From assembly GCA_003342895.1 (NCBI GenBank), contig PTFA01000111.1, forward strand, positions 1,462,199 through 1,526,198: a stretch of DNA of 64,000 nt, given 5' to 3'. The notes below the pieces were generated by a model. The model was given only the letters and a program-made list of their open reading frames with translations. It was not told the DNA's origin and did not search any database. This document shows positions 35,860-48,100 of the stretch, in pieces; the first letter of the stretch is position 1, and each line of letters begins with the position of its first letter. The stretch is from Casuarius casuarius. Lineage: Eukaryota > Chordata > Aves > Casuariiformes > Casuariidae. Both the position numbers and the translations under genes were made by a program.

Positions 35860-37470
35860 TAATAACTGTAATTACTGGAGATACCGCTTCATTCCTTAGA
35901 AGCATAGTGCAGATACAGAATCATCAACCCATCCTAAAGCAATTGCATACTTTTGCATGTAGACTTACTTAACCATGGGAGACATAAGCCCCTGTACCTT
36001 TATGAATGACGGCTACCTTATCTTCTCCAGAGTTCAGACATCTTAAGCTGGGGTTTTCTCAGGATTCATTGGTCTGGCTGACCTCTTGTTTTGATGTTCT
36101 GAAAGACTTTATTTTTCTCTCCTTTTTCCAAATAAGTATTGATGTAGAGTTGTGTAGTTGGGTTCATCCTCTGGCTCCCAATTCTTTGAAGTACTGTGGT
36201 ATCACATTTTCAGTTAAAAAACAAAAATGGAGGAGAATTAATGAAAGATACTCATGGCTCTTTTGCTCAATGATTAGAGGAGATAGTCCTTTTCAGAGGA
36301 TGTGAAGATAAGACTTTTTGCTTGGAATGAGGAGAAAAGAACTGAATTCTTTTCAGATTCTTAGACTCCATGGTAAAGAATGTAATATTCAGAAATGAAC
36401 TGACTCTTGAGGAAATTAAACTAAAGAGGAAATGCTATGATTTATTGATTATGTAGTAGAAGCCTGTTCCTGTACACTGGAACTAATTAAATGTCCAGCA
36501 TGAGAGAATGGATGAGAACATATCATTCTTGACAATTGTTAAAAAAATTGTGCCTGATGCATGAAATTGATCTTTTATGTCCTTCATTTACCTGCACATT
36601 TGGATCAATTTTTAGTAGACATTAGCTGTTTGGAAACCTTCTCAGAACTGATGTCATACATGTACGCACTTTCACAGAAGCAGAAAGCAGAAAAAAAGGA
36701 AGAGAGGGCATTTTATTTTTCTCTGGAACACAGAAATGTTTCCCGATACAGCACAGGCAGCATGTGAACTGTTCCAAAATGCTGCATAAATAAGTCCTTG
36801 GCTTACCCTTCATACATATAAAAAGATTAATAACTCGAGTCTTTTTGATTTATGTGGAAGGAGATAGGGGAAAGTAAAGCATGTATGGAGCTGTGCAAAT
36901 AACTGAATTTTCTGGTTTGCTGACAGTTGAAAAAAACATGTTGCTTTGAATTAAATTAAACTATCTACTTGGCACAAGTGAAAACTTCCATTCCGATTTG
37001 TAGTATTTTACCACATCCACAGCATTCAATAAATCAGAGAGAAAGTGAATGTATAGTGTGCTGGGTCCAAATCTCACCTGGGAAAGGTCACATCTACTTC
37101 AAATAGTGTCAAAAAAGTGTAATACAAAAAAGAACATATCCACCTGGAAAGTCAGGGGAAAAAAAAATCTAAGAATAACCTACAGTTTAGAAGTTGAGGC
37201 AGCCACCTAAGAAGTGGAATTAGTAGCCTGTGAAGGCTTGGACTAGATAGCAACTACAACAACATATTTGTGAAAATGCGCTTTCCCAAAAGAGGCTGGA
37301 ATTATTACATCTGTCATTAGTTCTTCCTCTTTCCTATGAATCATGCCTGCAAAATATAATTTTAGATATTTATGTATATCTTTCTATGAAACCATTTCAA
37401 CTCTCCTCAGCTTTTGAACAAGATTATTTTTCAAATTTGACCCACATCTTTTTGGTTCTTCTAAAACTGC

Positions 37471-37498
37471 TTTTTTTTTTTTTTTTTTTTTTTTTTTT
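37471..37498. repeat. T28 homopolymer
   Basis: Twenty-eight consecutive T residues, the longest homopolymer in the window. As a minus-strand A tail it could mark a retroposed copy extending to lower coordinates, but no such copy is recognisable. Confidence 0.92.
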
Positions 37499-37695
37499 GT
37501 CTCTATCAATTCAATGATGAAATAAATTTTACTCAGCTTTATTTAGGAGTAGAGAGTTATGGAAAGATGGCAGACAGGATTGTGCCTTTTATGCAGAGAG
37601 GGCCACTTTTTCCCAAATTAGTCAAATTATGGATTTCATTGATCAATCATGTGCTAAAATAATATATCATCAAGGATCTGATCTACTGACACTTT

Positions 37696-37792
37696 TATAT
37701 GTGTATATATATATGTATGTATGTATATATATACGCACACACACACATACATATATATGTGTGTGTGCATGTGTGTGTGTGCACATGTATGT
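37696..37792. repeat. Compound TA/CA/TG microsatellite, near-palindromic
   Basis: TATATA and TATG units lead into CACACA, then TATATA, then TGTGTG. The CA arm (about 37735-37748) and TG arm (about 37758-37780) are complementary, so the tract can fold on itself. Confidence 0.9.
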
Positions 37793-37951
37793 ACTCATTT
37801 GTAGGCAAGTGAATAATTCTGGATGTCCAAAAGAACTGCCTGTATGTTTCAGTGATTTATTAAATTTGTAGAAGTTGTGGGAAGCAGCAATTTTCACACT
37901 TCTGGAATCTGATTGTATGGCTGAAGGTCAAGAAGCAGTAGTTATAACTGT

Positions 37952-37996
37952 GTGGGAGAAGTGAAAATATTTTGCCGTGGGAGAAGTGAAAATACT
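37952..37996. repeat. 25-bp tandem duplication
   Basis: gtgggagaagtgaaaatat recurs 25 bases downstream as gtgggagaagtgaaaatac. Confidence 0.87.
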
Positions 37997-38552
37997 TAAT
38001 GAAGATTAGGTGTATAAGTGCCTAGTGCTTAAATGAAACTGATCTTACTTTCAAAAGCGGTCAACAATGAGAATCCAGTATATCCAAAAATCACTGTGCA
38101 GTAAAAGGTAAGCAAGGTAAGCAGTGCTATTGTTGGTACTCAGAGCAATAAAGAGCTGAATAGAGATATTAGTTCAGGTTAATATAGAACTTTATCTGGA
38201 GNAAGTGTGGATGTTACTTTGAGCAAATTATTTATTTATAATTATCAACATATTTTGTAGTAATGATATGCTTTCCAAACATGAAAAATCAGCCAAATAT
38301 GTGACAATTAATCACAAGAACTAATGATTTCTTTAAAAAAATCAATGATTTCTTAATTTCACTTTCAACTTCTATTTTATAGACTAAAAAGTATTGTAGC
38401 CTTGTAAATGTATTATGGTCACATTAAACTAACGTATTTAAAATAGGCAGTTAAAGGCATACGCTGTTCAGATGAACACTTGAGAAAAATAAAGTTTATG
38501 TGAACACATTAAAAAAACATTAAAAAAAGACTCATTTTCCCCAGCAGAAACC

Positions 38553-38702
38553 CTTTTATGCATTATATGTAAACCTACATGTCTTATATGTATATGTAGA
38601 TATGTAGATATGCATATATGCATATATTATATTTTATACTTTTTATTTTATATATTATTATATGTAAACCTTTATGCATTATATGTAAACCTTTGTAAAC
38701 CT
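38553..38702. repeat. TATATG-rich tract with repeated 20-mer
   Basis: TATATG and ATATGC units make up most of the tract. The segment tatgcattatatgtaaacct occurs near 38557 and again near 38673, flanking the simple repeat, followed by a third partial piece (ttgtaaacct). This suggests expansion by slippage or local duplication. Confidence 0.75.
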
Positions 38703-40239
38703 CTTATATTTTTGGACACTGAAAAAAAAGAAACTTTTCTTTGTAAAAATCAAACAAGAAGTAACAATAAAAGCCTTCAAGTGCAGAAGAAGCTAAGAGT
38801 TTTTCAGCTGGAATTCAGATAAAGGAGATACTGTTTTTCTAATACCACAGCATCTATCCAAATATATTTTGTTATACAAGACCTTACATCTACAAATATT
38901 AGAATAAAAAAAACTCAGCAAGATTATTCCTAGGAAGAAGCTCTGTTTGCATCACTTGCAGATTTCTCATTCTTTATTAACACCTCTGAAGACCTCAGCA
39001 GTTCACCTTTACACTGTCCATCTCCGAGAACCTGTGTTGATAAAGAAGCTACAAAAGATTGGAGTTCTTTGGAGAAACAAATTGGTTCTCAGCAATAAAC
39101 ATGAATTTTGTACCAAAAATGAGATTTTTATTTAGTAAATGTTCGAGTCATGGAATTTTTTTACCCTACAGAGTTAAGCAGGATATTTCATTTTGATTCA
39201 AATCACTTTTTTTCTGCTTTTGTTTATGTCACCATAACACCTCTTGATCCCATTCTCCCATTTGTCTCAAATTCCTTAACTTGTTCAAGATGTGTGCTGG
39301 TCACAGTTCCTCATTTTGCACTGTGTCATAGAAATACAATGAAAACTGTGTTTGATTTAGACAGTAACTGCAGTTTAAGGAACTATAACATTCCTGAAGA
39401 ATTCTAGATGGCTGAAAGAACCAAGTTATAACATCAAACTGCTGGACAGAAATGGGTTCTACTTTTATAAGTTTCTTTATTGAGTCCCTTGATTGGCTTC
39501 TTATCTTTCTAAAATTCCCATTTAGGCCTAGTCTGTCTGCAGACTGAGTCCTTTGTATTCTTCCTTGAGTACTTGTACACTGAAAAATTCTTAGTTCCAC
39601 CTCCTGACATGAAGCAATCTTGTTCAGTATGACATTTTCTTTTTCTCCCATTCTTACTATCCATACTTACTGTGTTCTCACATATGCCTAAAAGAAATAT
39701 ATAATTCTCTGATCTAACAACTGAAAAATCATATTCTTCTATGAAATTCCTTTTTTCTTTGTTTCCACTTTGGTATTGAAAGATCACATGGTGTTCATAC
39801 TTAGGTTTCTGTACCTCAGTTGAGTTCTGCTCTCAAAGATAGACATAAGCTCTGTAAATATTAAACAAAGTCAAGTCCCGGAGAACTGCACATTGAATAC
39901 ATCTCCAAAAGTCTGGTACTCAATGATTTTTAATGATTTTTTCTGATGTAAACAACTTATGAAAGAGTTAAAAATCAGAGTTCCCAGAGGAGTGCTTAGT
40001 CAAGTGTCTGTTTTCAAAAGAAAGCTTCAGGCTCTGAATCTCAAGTGAAAGGGTGCACATCATGAACAAACATCTTTCAGTGTACAACAAGAGAATGGAA
40101 ATAATTATAGATATTTCCTATAGTTTAAGTCTGTCACAATAGATTTCATGGATGTTTCAACCCAAATCCATATTTGCATAATATATCTCACTGCTAGTGT
40201 CAGGGATTCTGTGGATCACACTTTCTAATCTAGGTACCT

Positions 40240-40281
40240 CTGTGTGCCTGTGTGTGTGTGCGTGTGTAAATATATATCCAA

Positions 40282-40313
<32 letters not shown>

Positions 40314-40327
40314 CAGAGAGAGAGAGC
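40240..40327. repeat. Compound TG/TA/GA microsatellite
   Basis: A TG block, a long uninterrupted TA block (about 40281-40306) and a GA block follow each other. Confidence 0.92.
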
Positions 40328-41770
40328 ATGAGTTGATTCAGTGGAAACAGCCTGACTACACAATCATACATTTTTTTAAATTATTTTTATTATGTAAGAA
40401 AATTAAGAAGCCAATGCTAGTTCTGTCCTCAAAAGAATGCCTCTTGCATATTAGGGCTGCAGACCGTATCAGCTTTTTCACAGCCTCTCTAATTCAGTAC
40501 TGTGTAGTCCCCGTGTCTTATTCTTACTACCTTGGAAGGAAACCCTCTTTCTTGTAATCAAGATACCACGACTATATCTTTTCTCACTGGCTCTAGGATG
40601 TCAAAGCAGCAAATAATTCATCTAAGGATCTGAATTCTGAATTTCATGGTCTTTGTTGTCAATAGTAAACCCCCCAAGTATTTAACTTGGAACTCATTCA
40701 CAGAATAACATGGATTTTTTTGTACTGATAACAGACAAAGCTACAGTGCTTTGCCAATTATGGATAGCCTTACTTGAGCCTCAAGGAATAACAACAACTA
40801 CAAGAGCAATTATAATAATAATAATAGAAAAATGCTTCATAAAATACAAAAATCTATAATTTCACATATAATTATCTCTCTGATGGCTTCTGGATATAGA
40901 AATACTCATATGGTGAAATTAGCTACAATATTTTGTGAGGATTTACATTATTTTTTAGTATTGTCTTACCAGTTTTTCTAAAGGGCTTTTAAATGATTAT
41001 CATAAGATCCAAACAGTAGGTGACTAACTTTAAAATGTAAAATATTTTTCTCAACAGAAACACTGTAAATCTTAGAATTTGATTGTTATAGAGACATCTC
41101 TGAATCTTTGAATCTCTTCATCCAGTGTGTGTTAATTGAAAGAAAAAATCAAGTATGCGCACATGCACGAGAATTCAACTTAAATAATAGTATTAATGAG
41201 AATATCTTTTTTCAATGTAATTTTTTTAATGTCTAAATATGGACAGAAGATAAGATGCAGAAAAAGAAACAGACAGAAAGGTGAAATGACTTTGTTATGC
41301 TTTCACAACTAGTATTAAGGAGTTTATAGCAAGAATTCAGATGTTATGTCATTATTTAGCATAAAAAATATCAGTGCTGTGAAGTCACAATACACAATTT
41401 TGAGAAGGCTGCTCTAGTAATATGAAGGCTGAAATCAACATTTCAGATACTGATAAGAAAAAGAAAATAAGATGACATGCCAAAAGACCAATGTTGTATA
41501 GCAAATACAATACAGAAGGTTTTTTTTTCTTCTTTTTTCCAGGATATATACTTCTTATCACTTGAAAGTATAAAGTACATCAGATGACTCAGATTTTAGA
41601 AAGGCCCATTTATTTCCATTCTCTACCAAGGAATCATATGAAGATGAACTAAGATGTAGATGTCAGTGACCAGAACAGGTGGGAAAATGTGATTCCTACT
41701 GTCCAGCATTCTATATACTTGATCATGTGACTTCTTTAACTAAAAAGCTTGAGCTTTTTAAATCATTTTT

Positions 41771-41824
41771 TACTTTTATTTATTTTATTTATTTATTATT
41801 ATATTTCATTTTATTATTATTAAT
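41771..41824. repeat. TTTA/TTA-rich microsatellite
   Basis: Mixed TTTA, TTTTA and TTA units over about 55 bases. Confidence 0.85.
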
Positions 41825-42155
41825 TCCAACTTTACTGGGAACACTGATGTGAGGTATGAAGCATGAGTGATCCCATGATTCCAGAATGGGACGTGTGTAA
41901 GTAAATATAAGGAATGTTTCATGTTATTAGTTTGCTTTTGTAACTAAGAAATAATAGTGGCAACATCTGAAAGGATCACTTATCATTAAAACCCTTTCTC
42001 AGAAGCATCTGGCATTTTATTTTTCAGCCAAAAACCAATGACAAAAATGTCCTTGCACTGCCTCCCTGTACCTTGTTTTTCAGGTATAAAGTGGTTTTAA
42101 AATGACTGGCAATTCAGACCTGTCATGTGCATGACCATATTAAGGACATGGGCTT

Positions 42156-42163
42156 ATTTGCAT
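42156..42163 (+). promoter_or_regulatory. Octamer motif ATTTGCAT
   Basis: A perfect match to the POU-domain (Oct) octamer inside a complex, non-repetitive AT-rich stretch. An 8-base match is expected by chance about once or more per 64 kb of AT-rich DNA, so this supports little without conservation data. Confidence 0.2.
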
Positions 42164-45100
42164 CACATTTTATCAGAACAGCAGCTGTCCAAGTACAGGG
42201 TTATTATAGCTGTCATACAAGGCTCTCAAATCACTTCTCAAATTTTGAAGCTCTGATATCTTCTTATGATATCAGGAACCAATAGTTCTAAAGAAGTCAA
42301 TAGAGAAATGACACCATAAAATACCCATTAGAGAAGGGTACNTTTTAGGAAAAACACTGTACATGTTTATGCAACATATGAATGCTGGGATTAAGTGGAA
42401 GGAAAAAAACTTAGCTGTCCTGGCACTAAAACTGTCATGTTCATCTTCCATCCTGAAATGACCACTAAGAGCTAAAGCAGTTTGTCTATCAGAGTAAGTT
42501 AGCTCTGGTACAGGTGGGATGCACTTGTTCCAGAAGTATGCTCTTGTAACACCTTTGAGACTTCACAATTGTTGGTTATCTTCATCAAAATAGAACCAGG
42601 TGTCCCCAGCTCAAGAAAGAATTTATATTCCTTTATATCCTTATATTCTATAAGATGGCTGGGCTTCCAAGACTAAGTCCTCATGTTAAAATTCCTCTCC
42701 CAGGTCAGAGTAGTTTTCCAGATTTGGACCTTCCTACCAATCTGGCAATTCAGGTAAAAATCTGTGCATTTCATGATTTGCCAGAGTATCTGTAAATAGG
42801 ACGCAGACGAATGCAGAAAATTTGATGCACTATTACAATGTGAACATATATTTAAAAATTATGTTAGAAGAATGTGATAAAAAAGACTATTTTGATNTTG
42901 TGTAAAGATTACATGGGTAACAACGTACAGCTATTACTTCTTATTACCAGATACCCCTTGATGTGTGAGAAAATAGGTCTGCACTTTCAGTTGCTGATCA
43001 AAAAACAGATATCTAAAAGTGCATACGAACCCCATCTCCCAGATAAATGTTGAGAGTTATTTGGAAGCTTGGATTAGGGTAGAAGAATGGATGAGTTGAA
43101 GTATAAAAAGAAATCCAACTCTGCATACCTATGGCCATGATGTCTAAATTTAAAACTTGTAATAATTATGCCATGCCTTTATACTGTTGAAGCAGATGAT
43201 TGTGATGTCAATTTGGTATGGAAGATGCTGATGAGCTTCCAAGAATGGAATGCATTTTGCAAGAAATCAGTTTAAAAGACAGTGAAAGGTGAATCCCTTT
43301 GTTGCAAGACTTAATATCTTATGCCAATAAAATAAATTTGTAAAACCTTTTTTTCAGATAGTAAAATACAAAAAGATGCAATGAATACACTCTTTGCAAT
43401 TTCCTTAGAAGGAAAGTGTTTGTCTGAAACAGAAACTTATTAGAAGTCTTCTCATGTATTACAATATTGCACTATCAGGGATCTGTGGTAGCTAAAAATT
43501 AGTTATTATAATAAAATAAGAGTAATACAAACAAACCTTTTACTTTTTGGAATGCATACTAATGACATATTGTAATATTAGATTCAAGATAGTTTAAGTA
43601 GAGAAAAGGCCTAAAAATAGTTAGATGTTCAATAAGAAGAGTCAATTTAAAACCAGAAATATCATCCAGTTTAAAGTCTCAGTCTTGGGAGTAAATGGGA
43701 AGATCACTTGTCCACTTTTCAGCTATCATATAAGAATAAGAATGCCTAAGGTGATATTGTGGAAACATAGTCAGTTTGACCAGACNGGTTCAAAAAAAAA
43801 GAGTTGGAAAGAAGAGGGAATAGAATTTGCTGGTTTCATTATCATTATGTTCCCATATTTGTATTTTTCATTTTTGCATTTTTAGAAAATCACAATAACA
43901 AAGTCCCGTAACGAAGTATTTTTAAGATAGCTATCACAGCTCTCCATCTAGCAATAAAATTGTTGTGGACTTATTTTTATGTAGTTGAGATCATAGGCCT
44001 TTATTAATTTTGCCTACAAGTAAGAAAAGAAATTGCTGGTAGACATCAGTTTTGGTAATATCTTTTTTTTCTGCTTTTGAGAGAAAGAGCAAGATTGCAA
44101 AAGAAGTGGGAAGGGGAGAGGGGAGAAGAGGCAAGGACTAACAGCTTATCTTATTTTAAAATGGAGGTTGATGAAAATGTGAATGAGATTATATGATATG
44201 TTTGCTGGAATTCAACCTTACTAGTTGATCCCAGAGGTATTTTTTACTGCTAATTGCTATGATGTGCATTTGAGATAACTTATTATGACCAAATAGAGGT
44301 TGAAAAAAAAAAAATCAGTAGAAGGAAATTGCACATTTTTTTATTACATCTTCCAGTAAGAGCTGCCCTTAATTTCTGGCAGCAGACCTTCTTGAGTGCC
44401 AAGTCACAGGGGAAAGTAATAATTTAATAGCAGTTGTAAGTTTCAAATGAAAATATGAGGTATTTGGAAAGCAAATAAATGATGACCTGAATAGTCATTT
44501 GTCTCCTAACCATCCCAAAGAGGAGAATTACCCTACTCACCACACCTGCAAAAAACTCTAGCGTGAAGGTACCAAATAATTAAATCTACTTTGATTAAAC
44601 ATTTCAGAATTCTGAAGAAAAATCCATGCTTTTTTTTTCTACTTTATGTAGCAAAAATATGTATGCAGATTTGAGTAATATTTGTATGCATTCATCACAC
44701 CCTAGTTTTAAAATTTCTCAATGACAAAACTAGAACTTGATTCACTCCTCAAAGATTAGCAAATACTGGAAGTCTATACATAGTAATTCACAGCCCCTCA
44801 AACTTCTCTAGCTGGCAAAAATTGGCAAAATCCAGTGACTCGTTATGATATTATTGTTTATTTAAAGCATTTCTTTTATCTAGGATCTCTCTGAGCACTG
44901 AAGACATATTAAAGTTACCATGTCACTCTCTATCCCAGTAGGAACTTGAAGAAAAGATGGATGAAATCTATATTTTTTTCACAGCAAGTGCCTCCTAAAT
45001 ATATAAGCATATAGTAATTCACCTGGCACTCAGAAGGCTTCCACTTGTCCAGTAGTATCTCATTACTTATTCTGGTTTGGATGATTACTCTAGGTTGGCA

Positions 45101-48100
45101 TTTAATACCTGAATTGTAGAAATTCATACTGTGAGCAGAATAAAAATTACTTAGAATATGTTAAAAGCAAAAATTATCAAGGTGAGTTGTTCCAAGTTTG
45201 TCTTCAGACACTGGTATTATAGGTACTATTATAGGTGTTCCTAAGAACAGACAAAAAAATACCATTTCCTTGTTAGGCCTATCCACAAATTAGCATACAA
45301 AAAGTATATATTGCTCCTGAAGTGCTACAACAGCTAGAAAGCCTTAGTTTATTATAAAAAGTGATAAATATTGTAAAGCATCAATAAACTTTTTTGAAAA
45401 TATCAGATGTTACAGATAAAAACTTTTTATCTGCTAGCTCTGTAGCAGCTTCACATTGAGGGTAGCTTCTAGTTTCCCAGGAAATGAAAGATTTGTCTTT
45501 GTGTGAGTATTTCTTTCATTACTGATGCAGATTGATGTTGTCTGATTACCCTCTCTGTAGTTGATAAGAATCCTGAATAACTCATCTTATATTTTTACTG
45601 TAGGCGATAAATTGAAATTACTTTTTGCTGCTATGGTAACATTTTATGAAAGTGTCCACTTTTAGCTTTCATACTAAATTTACTCATGCTGGAGACAGAA
45701 GAAAGGACTTATGTGAGGATGAGAACCTGAGGATAATTAAAAAAAAACATAGCAAGTATTACAGATTCAGAACTGATTCATTCATATTCGTNCCTTTTTT
45801 CCATGTGTACTGAAAATAAAATTGAATGATACCAGTAAAATGACATTAATTTCCCCAATCTGGCATCAGCTATGTAAAATCAACAAGTCTTCTATATCAG
45901 GCCATAAGATAACAAATTAATCACCTCCGCTGGAAACTTGTTTCCATTTAGTATTAATATAATATTCAGCTAAGCTGATCTGCAGCTTTAGCTTTGCCTA
46001 AAGTATAATAGGAATTGCTACTAGAGCCAAATAAAATTTCAAACTTCTAGAGCTTTGAAATGTCCATATATATTTAAAAAGATAAAGAGTGAGACAGAGA
46101 TGTAGGTAATGCCAGATCATTTCAAGCATCAATAACAGTTTTCTGTGCATTTTCTGCTCATTATTTTTCAGCACTCCCAGAAGAGTTGATGTGCAGGAGC
46201 TGTAGACAACTTTTGACAGTGAATCTTGACAACCACACTACCAATAGATTTTTATTGTGTGATCCTGTTTTGCACTGTAGGGAAGATAGTCGTCTTCTTG
46301 AAGCAAAGGGAGGATCAAAGCCATTATTTGCAGTGTGGAGAGGGGAAAGAAGAAAAGGAGGTGTCACAGCTAATTTTATGGCATCACAGATGTTCTTTGA
46401 GTAGAGAAAAAATCAGTCTATTTTTCTGTGAAACCTTCTTGCTATGACTTGGTTTAGCCTTAAGCTAATCTTATACAAGGTCACAATAAATTTGATGTTT
46501 CCATACGTGGGCTGTTAACCTATTTGTTGAGGAAAGAGTTTTCTTTCACCATGCAGCAAAATCATAGCGTATAAAGCTGAAGAACTGTTGAATTTCTTAG
46601 GCCAGTGGTCAAATCACAGAAAGCAGTTCCAGTCATACCCAATATACTTCTGAGAGTCTGAAGAAACAAAAAGAAAAAATTTTGCAAAGCACATACTATC
46701 TCAATTCCACATATTACTTCGGAACTGAAATAAAGTGCTTTATTTGATATTGAAGGCTATGAAAACTTTCCTCTTTTCATGAAAACTTTTCCCTTTCCCC
46801 CTTTTTTTTTCTCCTGCTAAATTAATTATTTCTAGTAAGATGAAGAAAACTAATTCAAATTCAAAGTATAGAAGTTTCATTTAAGTATCAAAATGTCTCA
46901 ATATTTCTGTAACATTTCATTTAGGAAAGTTGTGCAGACTTTACTCTTATTTTTATTTTAACTATACCTATTTTACTCAAATTCTTTCTAAACTCAGAAA
47001 TAATTCTTCTCTGTCTTAAAATGCAAATTTTCCATATTTAGTCATTGAAAGAACAAACAGACTAACAAACACTGAGCTCTAAGTGGAAGCAGATTCAGCT
47101 TCCAAAACCTTCAGGTCACCTCCAGATGGATTGCAGTTTAATCTGTATTCTAGATCCTCAAAACAGTGTCGCTAGGGAATTGCACACAATATTTGGAGCA
47201 TCCACTACTTCAGGGCATTAAGGTTCTAAAAATAAAAAATCCCACTATTGTACTGTGCTTAAATGTGATTGACAAGAACACTGAAGTCGTAAAGAATGCG
47301 ACAAAATTGTTATCACACTAGGCAAGCTGCTCAAACAATGACTGTGAAGGAAGAGGAGGTTGGGCTTTGTGTTTTGGGATTTTTTCCCCATGCATCCCAA
47401 ATGTGTGAAATGGTAAGATTCTTAGCCAGACTTTTTCTTTTTTTTCTCCCTAGAAAATCAGATGTTCTATCTGACTGCAGATCTAGTAAACATTGGCAGA
47501 GGTTTCACTTAAGAAATGCATATTTCTTCCTAGAAGAGGTTACACATCTAAGACTTTGTTCTTCAATGACAAACATATTACTATTCTGTAACATCCATTG
47601 AAACAGGACTTTCACTTTTTGATACCCCTATTTATATTCTACTGAATTCTCCTGATTCCCAAGAAACTTGGAGTGAGTTATGGAAGAGTGTCATTACCAG
47701 AAATACTGTATCAAGAAAAATAGATCTTAACACTGTTGTTCAAAATCGCCCTGAATTGCTAACTCGTAATGACAAATTCCCACTGAAAGAGAAAATCTGT
47801 TTTTTTCTTCTGATTGGCCTTATATTGATATTCTCATTCCATTAAGACTCTGTCAGATAAAGAGTAAGTATCTTATACTCCTTCTTGATGTGTTAAAATG
47901 TGTTAAAATATATGTACAGGTTAGGAAAATCAGGACAGGACACTACTAATTTTCTTTTTATGGTATTTGTATTTTGCACTTGTATTTGTAAAAAAAAATG
48001 GCATGGATATAGCCTTTGACATTTGATTATTAAAAATATTATTTATTAATTCATGTTTACATATAAAAATATGCACAGGCTAATACATACTGGAAAAAGC

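Noticed and set aside
37471..37498. T28 run as the tail of a processed pseudogene on the minus strand
   Set aside because: No gene-like sequence lies on the expected side, and no target-site duplication was seen.
39150..39787. Several overlapping frames of 85-116 codons on both strands
   Set aside because: They overlap each other in different frames and strands with no domain, and look like chance frames.
41594..41640. Possible third copy of the palindromic repeat arm (aggcccatttatttccattc)
   Set aside because: Similarity is too weak and no second arm was found nearby.
47296..47601. 101-codon frame, plus strand
   Set aside because: There is no recognisable domain, and Phe-rich stretches come from T runs. 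No promoter, splice or polyadenylation context was found.
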